From: M3007 sp037445225
Lineage (GTDB): Bacteria; Bacteroidota; Bacteroidia; Chitinophagales; Saprospiraceae
Direction of reading: 5' to 3'
Length of the DNA stretch: 64,000 nt
NCBI GenBank assembly: GCA_037445225.1
Contig: JBBIKW010000004.1
Coordinates: 185,090-249,089, forward strand
The notes beneath the pieces are model-generated. The model searched no databases, was not told the origin of the DNA, and saw nothing but the letters and a program-made list of their open reading frames with translations. Positions within the stretch are counted from its first letter, which is position 1. Each line of letters starts with the position of its first letter. Both the position numbers and the translations under genes were made by a program. This document shows, piece after piece, positions 7,649 to 15,922 of this stretch.

Positions 7649-9385
7649 ATGGGTAATCACACGCGCATCTTATACGCACTGATCGCCGGCTGCAGCTGGC
7701 TGTACGACAATGACCTTAGCGCTCAAAAAAGCGCGTTCGACGCCGACAACGAAGGTTGGAGCGCTACGGGCGATCCAGCAAACACCATCGCCACCTGGAC
7801 ACCTACTGGAGGCAATCCCGGCGGCCACATCCGCGTAGTAGATGCGGCTACGGGCAATCTGTGGTACTTTTCGGCGCCTCCTCGATTTCGCGGCAACAAG
7901 TGTGGCGCTTACGGCCGCTCCTTGCGCTGGGAACAGTTCTGCAGCGACACTACCCAAGCTCATAGCCCCATAGGTGGCCGGCCGGATGTCGTCTTAGTAG
8001 GCGGTGGCCTAACGTTGGTGTACGACCTTCCCTACAACCCTACCACCTCTTGGACCGCCTTCGAAGTGCTCCTGCGCGAAGACGCCGGCTGGCGCATCAA
8101 CAACCTCAACGGTCCAGCGCCCACACCAGACGAGTTTCGAGCCGTGCTGCGCAACATCTCCTCGCTCCGTATTCGAGGCGAGTACCGCACCGGCCCTGAC
8201 TTTGGCGGCTTAGACAACGTGCATCTGGAAGACTCTTTCCGCTTCGACCTCGACGCCGACAACAGCTCCGGCATCAGCGACGACGGTTTCCGAGCGGATA
8301 CCTTATGCGGCGCTCCTTACCTCAGCCCAGTGGCAGACGCCGACTTGGTTTTAGAAGCCGATAGTTCTCTCGACTCCATCGTCTTACGCCTACTGTTGGT
8401 CAAAGACGCTGGCCAAGAACACCTTACCCTTACCAGCCCTTTACCGACAGAGCTGACGCTATATGTACGCGATATGGGATGGCTATCCATAGGCAATGCG
8501 GGAGGGGCGAGCCATGACGCCTTCGCACAAGCACTTCGCCAGATATACTACGCGCACGACAGTCCAAGCCCAACCTCAGGAGAGCGCCTCGTCGCTGTAT
8601 ACCCGTACGGCGATTGCGGTGCCTTGGGTGTTCGCTACACTTATCTGTACCTTACTCCACCCGCTCGAGCGGGCCTCTCCACAGACGTCATCCTATGCCC
8701 AGATGCAGGGCCCATAGATCTTTTTGAAAAACTCGGAGCAAGCGCCACGGCGGGCGGAAGGTGGTGGCCCGACCTACCTGGCGGTCGCTTCGACCCAGCC
8801 CAACACGCACCGGGACTATACTACTACATCGTCTCCAGCTCCAGAGCTTGCCCGGCCGATACGGCAGCCGTTGCTGTTGCGGTAGAGCCCGCCCTCGACC
8901 TCGGCGCCGACACGGTGCTGTGCCGCCAAGAGACGCTGCAACTGGAAGTCCCGCCTTCATTGATCCGTTGGCAATGGAGTAACGGCAGCCGCAGCCCTGT
9001 CTTAGCAATCGACGCGCCGGGCGTATTCGCCTTGGAAGGCAGTACTGTCTACTGCTCCTTCGTCGACTCCATCCGCGTTGCGTTCGTCGAATGCCAACCC
9101 TGTCCGTTTTACGCGCCAAACGCCTTTTCGCCCAACGACGACGGCGTAAACGATACCTGGCAGATATCCTTCGCCTGCCCTATACACCGCTTTCAGCTGC
9201 AGCTGTTCGACCGTTGGGGGAACCTCGTCTTCTCTTCTAACGACCCTAAGGGCGCTTGGAACGGCGAATGGGGCGACATGCGGGCTTCTTGTGGCGTCTA
9301 TACGTGGCGAGCCGAATGGGTTGTAGAAACACCCTTAGGCCAAGAGCGCGTGCGCGCTGCCGGTGACGTGTTGCTGATGCGCTAA
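7649..9385 (+). CDS. Secreted protein with type B (CHU_C) type IX sorting domain
   Basis: About 578 residues. A signal peptide (MGNHTRILYALIAGCSWL...) is followed by a laminin/CBM-like beta-sandwich region (FDADNEGWSATGDPAN ... DNVHLED), a Cys-containing middle, and the gliding-motility C-terminal domain: FYAPNAFSPNDDGVNDTW, LFDRWGNLVF, GVYTWRAEW. This domain directs export through the type IX secretion system and usually surface attachment via PorP/SprF-type proteins. No PorP/SprF gene is adjacent. The ATG at 7649 is chosen because it begins the signal peptide; the frame opens further upstream. Substrate or ligand is unknown, though the N-terminal region suggests binding to a surface or glycan. 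Confidence 0.9.
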   Translation: MGNHTRILYALIAGCSWLYDNDLSAQKSAFDADNEGWSATGDPANTIATWTPTGGNPGGHIRVVDAATGNLWYFSAPPRFRGNKCGAYGRSLRWEQFCSDTTQAHSPIGGRPDVVLVGGGLTLVYDLPYNPTTSWTAFEVLLREDAGWRINNLNGPAPTPDEFRAVLRNISSLRIRGEYRTGPDFGGLDNVHLEDSFRFDLDADNSSGISDDGFRADTLCGAPYLSPVADADLVLEADSSLDSIVLRLLLVKDAGQEHLTLTSPLPTELTLYVRDMGWLSIGNAGGASHDAFAQALRQIYYAHDSPSPTSGERLVAVYPYGDCGALGVRYTYLYLTPPARAGLSTDVILCPDAGPIDLFEKLGASATAGGRWWPDLPGGRFDPAQHAPGLYYYIVSSSRACPADTAAVAVAVEPALDLGADTVLCRQETLQLEVPPSLIRWQWSNGSRSPVLAIDAPGVFALEGSTVYCSFVDSIRVAFVECQPCPFYAPNAFSPNDDGVNDTWQISFACPIHRFQLQLFDRWGNLVFSSNDPKGAWNGEWGDMRASCGVYTWRAEWVVETPLGQERVRAAGDVLLMR

Positions 9386-10146
9386 CTTCTGGCGCGAAGC
9401 CGATATTTATCCTCCGTCAAGCGCCTTTGAGCCAACTCGAAGTAATCGGATACTAGCTCAAAGCCCACGTATTGCCGCCCTTCTTGTCGGCTGACCACCG
9501 CTACTTGACCCGAACCGAGAAAAGGGTCGAGCACCACATCGCCCGGCTCGCTGCTGTAAGCCAAAATCTTGCGGATGATCGCCGCCGGCAGCTTTGTCGG
9601 CGTTTTCACATCGCCGGTCCAGTATTCGCGCGGAATATCCCAGACGTCCTCTTTGTCGCGGTAGTGAGCGCTGCGCCCATCGGCCTCGCGCGCCTGCGGC
9701 CCAAAGCGCGCAAAAGGATAGAACTTGCGCTTTCGGTCATCTAAACACGCGTACAAGATGTGGTAGTGAGAGGTAACGTACCGGCGCCGCGTCACCACGC
9801 CAAACTGGTATTTCCATATCAGGTGATTCACCACGGTAAAGCGCAGGTCATCCAAGGCGATGAGGATATCTTTAAGGTAGTTCCACCCTGAAAAAATATA
9901 TACGCTCCCTTCAGGTTTAAGCACTCGGCGCACTTGGGCGAGCCAAGCCCGCGTGAAGGCGAGATAACTGGTGCCCGGCACTTCACTATAACCATTGAGC
10001 ACGCGCTCGCTCTTGCGGTTGTAATTGGCGCGTCGCGCGCTGAAGTTGATCCCAAAAGGCGGATCGGTGATTACTAAGTCTATACATGCATCGGGCAAAT
10101 GGCGAGCCATACCCGATATGCAGTCCTCATTGTAAATCCGATTCAT
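9382..10146 (-). CDS. DNA adenine/cytosine-N4 methyltransferase, solitary
   Basis: SAM-dependent amino-methyltransferase of about 254 residues. The catalytic motif DPPF lies at residues ~28-31 and the SAM-binding motif DPFLGSGQVAVV near the C-terminus, giving the beta-class order (catalytic motif first). A variable target-recognition region lies between (RRRYVTSHYHILYACLD...). The target site and the choice between N6-adenine and N4-cytosine cannot be read from sequence. There is no restriction endonuclease gene on either side, so it looks like an orphan enzyme. The ATG at 10146 is chosen over the open frame start at 10236. Its stop codon overlaps the convergent stop of the upstream type IX client by a few bases. 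Confidence 0.9.
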   Translation of the reverse strand: MNRIYNEDCISGMARHLPDACIDLVITDPPFGINFSARRANYNRKSERVLNGYSEVPGTSYLAFTRAWLAQVRRVLKPEGSVYIFSGWNYLKDILIALDDLRFTVVNHLIWKYQFGVVTRRRYVTSHYHILYACLDDRKRKFYPFARFGPQAREADGRSAHYRDKEDVWDIPREYWTGDVKTPTKLPAAIIRKILAYSSEPGDVVLDPFLGSGQVAVVSRQEGRQYVGFELVSDYFELAQRRLTEDKYRLRARS

Positions 10147-10226
10147 AGTGAAGATGCTTGCGGATTTCATCCAGCAAAGAACGAGATATTTGCGCGTTGT
10201 TCGTTTAGTGAAAAAATTAGAGGCAC

Positions 10227-12638
10227 ATGCGCACATCGATGATACTGCTGTTAGGGTTTGGCCTTTTTTCGAGTTCGGCCTTCTCGCAAAACCACGTCAC
10301 TTACAAACAGCCGCCAACGGAAGTCGCCTCGGCGATATTAGCGCCACCCCCACCCATTGCGGTGAGCAGCCCAACTCACGAAGCAATTTTGTTTGTAGAA
10401 TACAACGCCAACCCCAGCATTGCCCTTTTGGCTCGCCCCTACGCGCGTTTAGCTGGGCTACGCATCGATACGGCGCTCAACTGCCGCCAAATTACGGTCG
10501 AATACACGGGGCTGTGGATACGTTGGCTATGGCAGGAGGCCCCTGTGCGGGTGAACTTGCCGGCGCACGGCTCGTTAGCAGGCATTCCTCAGTGGTCGCC
10601 CGATGGACGTCAGATCGCCTTTGGAATTCAAGGCTCCATGGGCATTGAGCTGTGGGTGGCCAACGCTTGGACGGGCGAATGCCATCGCGCGGCCAACATG
10701 ATGCTCAACGACGTGCTCGGCCCAGCCTTCCAATGGATGAAAGACAGCGACCGACTGCTGGTCAAAGTGGTACCTGCTTATCGAGAGCCTGTTCCCAAGC
10801 CCTCGCCCATCCCCTCCGGCCCCATCGTGGAAGAGACGACACCGGGGAAGCTGGCACAGGTGCGCACCCATCAGGACTTGCTGCAAAACGCCGACGATGA
10901 GCGACTCTTCGAATACTACGCTACCAGCCAAATCGCGGTGGTGCGCAGCAGCACAGCGCAAGTCCACCAACTATGCCTGCCCGACTTGTACGTGGAGGCC
11001 GAGTGGTCGCCCAACGAACAGTATTTGTTGGTCACTGCGCTGCAAAAACCCTTCTCCTATCGCGTACCCTATTCCGACTTTTCGCGCCGCACGGAAGTGC
11101 GCGACGCCAGAGGCCAACTTATCCGCGAGCTGGACAATCGCCCCGTCAGCGACAACACGCCGCGCCAAGGCGTCGTCACTGGGCCGCGCGGCTTTCGTTG
11201 GCAAGCGCTTTATCCGGCCCGACTGCTCTGGACAGAAGCGCTCGACGGAGGCGACCCTACCCAACCGGCCGAGTATCGCGACGCGCTCTATCGCCTCGAT
11301 GCCCCTTTTTCCGATACGCCAGTGGCCCTGTTAAAGACGCGCCACCGCCTCACCCGCCTGGACTGGACCGCCGAACCCGATGTGGTGCTGCTTACGGAAT
11401 ACGACCGCAACCGCCGATGGACAACCACTTATCGCCTTCATTTGGAGCAACCCTCCGAAAAGAAGGTGCTCTTCGACCGAAGCATACGGGACGACTACAC
11501 CGACCCAGGCACTCCGCTCTACGCCCGACTGCCTAATGGTCACTACGTGTTGCGCCAAGATGGCGACTGGGCCTGGTTTTCGGCTCGCGGCGCCTCCCCT
11601 AAAGGCGACTATCCGCGGCTGGACAAGATATCGCTGAAAACCGGAGAGCGCAAAACCATTTATGCCTGCCCGGAAAATGCCTTCGAAGAGTTTATCATGT
11701 TCGAGGGAAAGAACACCCAACGCATTGTGACGCGCTACCAAAGCAAAACCGAAGTGCCCAATTTCTATTTAATAGACTTAAAAACTAAAAGCCGAAAGGC
11801 CCTTACCGCCTTTGTCGACCCAGCCCCGCACCTGACGCGCGTAGAGAAGCGCCTCCTCCGATACCAGCGCGCGGATGGTGTACCACTATCGGGCATATTG
11901 TATCTGCCTCCCGATTATCAGCCCGGTCAGCGCCTACCGCTGTTCATTTGGGCTTACCCCCTCGAATACTCAGACCCCAACACTGCCGGTCAAGTGCGCG
12001 GCTCTGAACATACCTTCTCCTACTTCCGAAACGACTCGCCGCTCTTCCTCCTCACGCAGGGGCATGCCGTGCTGATGAACGCCACTATGCCGATAGTGGG
12101 CGACCCGGAGACGATGAACAACACTTTTGTAGAGCAAGTAGTCGCTTCGGGCCGAGCAGCCATCGATTATTTAGACTCGATAGGCATCATCGATCGGGGC
12201 CGTGTAGGTGTAGGCGGCCACTCGTACGGCGCCTTTATGACGGCTACCCTGTTGGCGCACTCGGATGACTATGCCTATGGGATTGCCCGCTCGGGCGCTT
12301 ACAACCGAACGCTGACGCCTTTTGGCTTTCAAAGCGAGCGCCGCTCCTTCTGGGAAGCGCCCGACGTCTACATGCGTGTTTCGCCGTTTACTTATGCCCA
12401 CCGCATCAACGAACCGCTCCTGCTCATCCATGGGCAGGCCGACAATAACTCCGGCACGTTCCCCATGCAATCTGAGCGCCTCTTTCAGGCGATCAACGGA
12501 CACGGCGGTACGGCCCGCCTCGTCCTGTTGCCGCACGAAAGCCACAGCTATCGCGCGCGCGAAAGCGTGCTGCACGTAGTGGCCGAGATGCTCGAATGGG
12601 CTGAGCGCTACGGCAAAAAAGGCGGCGGAGCGCCTTAA
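10227..12638 (+). CDS. S9 family (glutamyl-endopeptidase-like) serine peptidase
   Basis: Prolyl-oligopeptidase-fold peptidase of 803 residues with an N-terminal signal peptide (MRTSMILLLGFGLFSSSAFS). A beta-propeller-like region fills the first ~550 residues, then the alpha/beta hydrolase domain. The nucleophile elbow is GGHSYGAFMTA; the acid is probably Asp in HGQADNNSGT and the His in PHESHSYRARES. The sequences GIARSGAYNRTLTPFGFQ and RYQRADGVPLSGILYLP match the S9D branch that includes chloroplast glutamyl endopeptidase. It would degrade peptides in the periplasm or outside. It is divergent from the methyltransferase gene, with about 80 bp between starts. Confidence 0.92.
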   Translation: MRTSMILLLGFGLFSSSAFSQNHVTYKQPPTEVASAILAPPPPIAVSSPTHEAILFVEYNANPSIALLARPYARLAGLRIDTALNCRQITVEYTGLWIRWLWQEAPVRVNLPAHGSLAGIPQWSPDGRQIAFGIQGSMGIELWVANAWTGECHRAANMMLNDVLGPAFQWMKDSDRLLVKVVPAYREPVPKPSPIPSGPIVEETTPGKLAQVRTHQDLLQNADDERLFEYYATSQIAVVRSSTAQVHQLCLPDLYVEAEWSPNEQYLLVTALQKPFSYRVPYSDFSRRTEVRDARGQLIRELDNRPVSDNTPRQGVVTGPRGFRWQALYPARLLWTEALDGGDPTQPAEYRDALYRLDAPFSDTPVALLKTRHRLTRLDWTAEPDVVLLTEYDRNRRWTTTYRLHLEQPSEKKVLFDRSIRDDYTDPGTPLYARLPNGHYVLRQDGDWAWFSARGASPKGDYPRLDKISLKTGERKTIYACPENAFEEFIMFEGKNTQRIVTRYQSKTEVPNFYLIDLKTKSRKALTAFVDPAPHLTRVEKRLLRYQRADGVPLSGILYLPPDYQPGQRLPLFIWAYPLEYSDPNTAGQVRGSEHTFSYFRNDSPLFLLTQGHAVLMNATMPIVGDPETMNNTFVEQVVASGRAAIDYLDSIGIIDRGRVGVGGHSYGAFMTATLLAHSDDYAYGIARSGAYNRTLTPFGFQSERRSFWEAPDVYMRVSPFTYAHRINEPLLLIHGQADNNSGTFPMQSERLFQAINGHGGTARLVLLPHESHSYRARESVLHVVAEMLEWAERYGKKGGGAP

Positions 12639-12734
12639 GCCGACGCCAAACGGCGAAAAATGCCAGAGAGTTCTCCAATCTCTTGCGCTGCGCAGGGCTA
12701 TCAAGTGCCCTAAAGTTGGCAACTTTGCCGCTCA

Positions 12735-13769
12735 ATGGCATCGACATCCGTGCTGGTTACTGGCGGCGCCGGCTTTATCGGCAGCCACACCGTAGTAGCG
12801 TTGGCAGCTGCAGGATACCGCCCTGTGGTTTTGGACAACTTTTCTAACTCCCAACAAGATATCCTGACTGGCCTTAAAGCAATCTTAGGGAGCGACGTGC
12901 CCTGTTATGTGTGCGATTGCCTCGATCGTTCAGCACTTTTTCAAGTGCTCGAACGCGAGGGCATCGAGGGCGTCGTCCATTTTGCAGCATTTAAAGCCGT
13001 CGGCGAAAGCGTCCAAGAGCCTCTTCGGTACTATAGAAATAACTTGGACGCCTTGATCACGCTGCTCGAAGTGATGCTGGAGGTCGGCGTACAGGACCTC
13101 ATCTTCTCCTCTTCGTGCACCGTCTACGGGGAGCCCAGTCACCTCCCTGTGACAGAGAGCTCTCCGATACTGCCAGCGCTTTCGCCTTACGGCAACACCA
13201 AGCGCATTGGGGAGGAGATCCTGCGCGATGCGGTGCGGGCCGGAAAGCCGCTCCGGGTCATCTCCCTGCGATACTTCAACCCTATTGGCGCACATCCCTC
13301 CGGGCTCATTGGCGAGTTGCCCATCGGCATACCCAACAACTTAGTGCCTTACCTCACCCAAACAGCGGCCGGGCGGCGCCCGGAACTGGTCATTTTTGGC
13401 GACGACTACCCCACGCCCGATGGCACTTGCATCCGCGACTACATCCACGTCATGGACTTAGCCGAGGCGCACGTGATCGCCCTCAATAGCCTAAAGAAAT
13501 TAGGGCCACTCGCTGCGCACTACGACGTCTTTAACCTCGGCACAGGACAAGGAGCCAGCGTCTTGGAGGTAGTGCGCGCTTTCGAGGCTGTCATTGGGCG
13601 CCCGCTTCCCTTTCGCATCGGCCCGCGCCGCCCCGGCGATGTTGCCGCTGTGTATGCCGATGCTACCAAGGCGCGCGAGCAGCTGGGATGGACAGCAAAA
13701 CGCTCGCTGTCAGAAGCCCTAGCCGACGCTTGGCGATGGGAACAGCACTGGCAATGCATCACCTCTTAG
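12735..13769 (+). CDS. galE: UDP-glucose 4-epimerase GalE
   Basis: Short-chain-dehydrogenase-type epimerase of 344 residues, a normal length, interconverting UDP-glucose and UDP-galactose. The NAD-binding motif TGGAGFIGSH is at ~9-18. FSSSCTVYG supplies the catalytic Ser/Thr region and SPYGNTK the YxxxK pair. The C-terminal substrate region (GDDYPTPDGTCIRDYIHVMDL) and the GRRPGD-type motif (GPRRPGDVAAVYAD) are typical. It would supply galactose units for surface polysaccharides. The next gene starts 9 bases after its stop, so the two are likely co-transcribed. Confidence 0.95.
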   Translation: MASTSVLVTGGAGFIGSHTVVALAAAGYRPVVLDNFSNSQQDILTGLKAILGSDVPCYVCDCLDRSALFQVLEREGIEGVVHFAAFKAVGESVQEPLRYYRNNLDALITLLEVMLEVGVQDLIFSSSCTVYGEPSHLPVTESSPILPALSPYGNTKRIGEEILRDAVRAGKPLRVISLRYFNPIGAHPSGLIGELPIGIPNNLVPYLTQTAAGRRPELVIFGDDYPTPDGTCIRDYIHVMDLAEAHVIALNSLKKLGPLAAHYDVFNLGTGQGASVLEVVRAFEAVIGRPLPFRIGPRRPGDVAAVYADATKAREQLGWTAKRSLSEALADAWRWEQHWQCITS

Positions 13770-13778
13770 CGGCCGGCT

Positions 13779-14411
13779 ATGAACGCTACAAACCGCTTGA
13801 CGACAGCTTTCTACCTGCGCGACGACGTGGTAGCCGTAGCGCGCGACCTGTTGGGCAAAGTACTTATCTCGTGTTTCGACGGCGTGCGCACAGCGGGCAT
13901 CATCACCGAGGTAGAAGCCTACCGAGCGCCAGACGACCGCGCCTGTCACGCCTATGGCAACCGCCGAACCGCCCGCACCGAGGTCATGTTCCGCGCCGGC
14001 GGCTGCGCCTACATCTATCTCTGCTATGGCCTTCACCATCTGTTCAATGTGGTCACTGGCCCAGAAGGCATAGCCCATGCTGTCCTCATCCGCGCCATAG
14101 AGCCTTTGGAAGGACTTCCTCACATGTGCGCTCGCCGAAACTACCCCGCTCCCGAGCACCTATCGATGCGACAGAGACGAGCCCTCACCACCGGCCCGGG
14201 CGCGATGGCGCAGGCCATGGGTTTTCACACCCGTCAAAGCGGCATCAGTTTGACTGACTCTCGATCACCGGTGTGGGTCGAAGATAGTGATATAAACCTC
14301 GACCGCGAAGCCATCGCCTGCGGCCCGCGCATCGGCGTGGCCTATGCCGGTGAATGCGCCCACTGGCCCTGGCGCTTCTGGATACGCGACTCTCCCTACG
14401 TTTACCAATAA
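13779..14411 (+). CDS. 3-methyladenine DNA glycosylase (AAG/MPG family)
   Basis: Base-excision repair glycosylase of 210 residues that removes alkylated purines. The family landmarks are present: VARDLLGKVL, the catalytic-region sequence TEVEAYRAPDDRACHAYGN, the DNA-intercalating region CAYIYLCYGLHHLFNVV, and VLIRAIEPLEG, with TTGPGAMAQAMG later on. It starts 9 bases after galE and is probably read from the same transcript, though the pair has no obvious functional link. Confidence 0.93.
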   Translation: MNATNRLTTAFYLRDDVVAVARDLLGKVLISCFDGVRTAGIITEVEAYRAPDDRACHAYGNRRTARTEVMFRAGGCAYIYLCYGLHHLFNVVTGPEGIAHAVLIRAIEPLEGLPHMCARRNYPAPEHLSMRQRRALTTGPGAMAQAMGFHTRQSGISLTDSRSPVWVEDSDINLDREAIACGPRIGVAYAGECAHWPWRFWIRDSPYVYQ

Positions 14412-14689
14412 ATCGGCGAGAAGTACTCAGAGGCGCTCGCTGATTTGTCTCCTTTAAAAAGGCTCCGTCAAAATCCATATTTTTGCGCGAAGACCATCAA
14501 GATCATCTGATCTATCATATCGCATGTAGCATTTCAACATACAGAAATATTGGATGATTTGACTGCATTTGGAATACAATTCTTTTTTAAAGAGATATCG
14601 CCATTGAGAACCGCACCGCAGGGCTTTGCAGTGCGCTATTTGCGGCGTTTATTCCGCTTCTGAACCTCGCGCCAGTTGTGTTAGCCATC
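14412..14689. other. 278-bp AT-rich gap before the RluA-type gene
   Basis: No reading frame stands out. A TATTTTTG box at 14478-14485 matches the -7 consensus on the plus strand, but it lies about 200 bases before the next start codon and has no correctly spaced -33 TTG. Nothing else was recognised. Confidence 0.3.
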
Positions 14690-15409
14690 ATGTCAGAACC
14701 ACTCATCTGTTATGAAGATGCAGCACTCTTAGCGCTGCACAAGCCCGCTGGGATGCCTTCGCAGCCCGATCCGACTCGGGATTGCTCCCTCCTGCAATGG
14801 GCTGAGGAATATGCGGGTAAACCCCTTCGCCTGATACATCGCCTCGACCGGCCAGTGAGCGGTATTGTTTTGTTGGCTAAAACCCGGCAAGCGATGGCGC
14901 AGGTACAACGGCAGTGGATAGCAGGGCAAGTACAGAAGTGGTATGCGGCAATAGTGGCGGGAGACCCGCCTCAAGAAGAGGGTACGCTGACGCACTTTTT
15001 GGTATCTCGCCAAGGGTCTGCCCGCGTGCGGGTGTTCCTGGACGAGCAGCCGGGAAGTATGCGCGCCCAGCTGCACTATTGGTTGGTAGGGCGCGGAGAG
15101 CGATACTGCTTTTTGCTCGTGCACCCCATAACGGGCCGTCACCACCAAATACGCGCTCAATTAGCAGCGGTAGGGTGCCCCGTAAAAGGCGACGTGCGCT
15201 ACGGCGCCCGGCGCGGGCACCGCGACCGGTCTATAGGGCTACATGCCTGGCAGATACACTTGGCACATCCGATTTCAGGGCTGCCGCTGCGCGCGGAAGC
15301 CGTGTTACCCCAGAGCGACGCGTTGTGGAAGGTGGCAGCACAGGCCTTTTATTCCTCACCGTTCCAACCCAAGGAGTTGATGGGACGCTTGGGCGAAAGC
15401 CCACAGTGA
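14690..15409 (+). CDS. RluA-family RNA pseudouridine synthase
   Basis: About 239 residues. The catalytic motif HRLDRPVSGIVLLAKT contains the nucleophilic Asp, and the C-terminal half has LVHPITGRHHQIRAQLAAVGCPVKGD. There is no N-terminal S4 domain, which distinguishes it from the RluD-type gene at 24823. It converts uridine to pseudouridine in rRNA or tRNA; the target position is unknown. The ATG at 14690 is preferred to an upstream alternative at 14678. Its last ~54 bases overlap the convergent gmhB gene. Confidence 0.93.
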   Translation: MSEPLICYEDAALLALHKPAGMPSQPDPTRDCSLLQWAEEYAGKPLRLIHRLDRPVSGIVLLAKTRQAMAQVQRQWIAGQVQKWYAAIVAGDPPQEEGTLTHFLVSRQGSARVRVFLDEQPGSMRAQLHYWLVGRGERYCFLLVHPITGRHHQIRAQLAAVGCPVKGDVRYGARRGHRDRSIGLHAWQIHLAHPISGLPLRAEAVLPQSDALWKVAAQAFYSSPFQPKELMGRLGESPQ

Positions 15410-15916
15410 GGGGAAGCGGGCCTGCACTGGGAAGACATCCAACGCCGCAGCATCCTCTTGCTTGCCCAAAATGAGCGCCGTGTGCATGCCCAAAGCTGCT
15501 CCGAACTCCATATCCGACAAGGAGTCGCCTACCATCCAAGCTTCGGTGAAAGCGATGCGTGGGAAGTCGCGCTTAGCGCGCAACGCCATGCCGATAGCGG
15601 GTTTCCGGCAGTCACAACCTGCTTCGGGTTTGTGGGGACAATGATAGACGGCATCGATACGCCCGCCTGCTTGAGCCACCGCCGCCAACATCTTCCGATG
15701 TACAGCCCAGAGGTCGTCGGCCGTCATCAAACCCTTGCTGATGCCGGCCTGGTTGGTAACCACTACGATAGGTTCAAAGTGGCGAGCCAACAGTTCCAGG
15801 GCCGACAGGGCTTGTGCTTCGAAGACGAACTCTTCGGGCCGCCGCACGTAGTCGCCCGGCAAGCGGCGGTTGATGACGCCGTCTCGGTCTAAGAAAAGCG
15901 CGGGGCGAAAGGGCAT
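15356..15916 (-). CDS. gmhB: D-glycero-D-manno-heptose-1,7-bisphosphate 7-phosphatase (GmhB)
   Basis: HAD-superfamily phosphatase of 186 residues. Motif I LFLDRDGVIN, motif II VVVTNQAGI, the zinc-binding loop CPHKPEAGCDCRKP, and motif IV MVGDSLSDM are all present; the Cys/His loop is specific to the GmhB/HisB-N group. It dephosphorylates heptose bisphosphate in ADP-heptose synthesis for LPS core. It lies 6 bases after glgA on the same strand, suggesting one operon. Its 3' end overlaps the convergent RluA-type gene, which is unusual but supported by both protein alignments reaching their C-termini. Confidence 0.92.
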   Translation of the reverse strand: MPFRPALFLDRDGVINRRLPGDYVRRPEEFVFEAQALSALELLARHFEPIVVVTNQAGISKGLMTADDLWAVHRKMLAAVAQAGGRIDAVYHCPHKPEAGCDCRKPAIGMALRAKRDFPRIAFTEAWMVGDSLSDMEFGAALGMHTALILGKQEDAAALDVFPVQARFPSLWAFAQASHQLLGLER

Positions 15917-15922
15917 GTGTCG

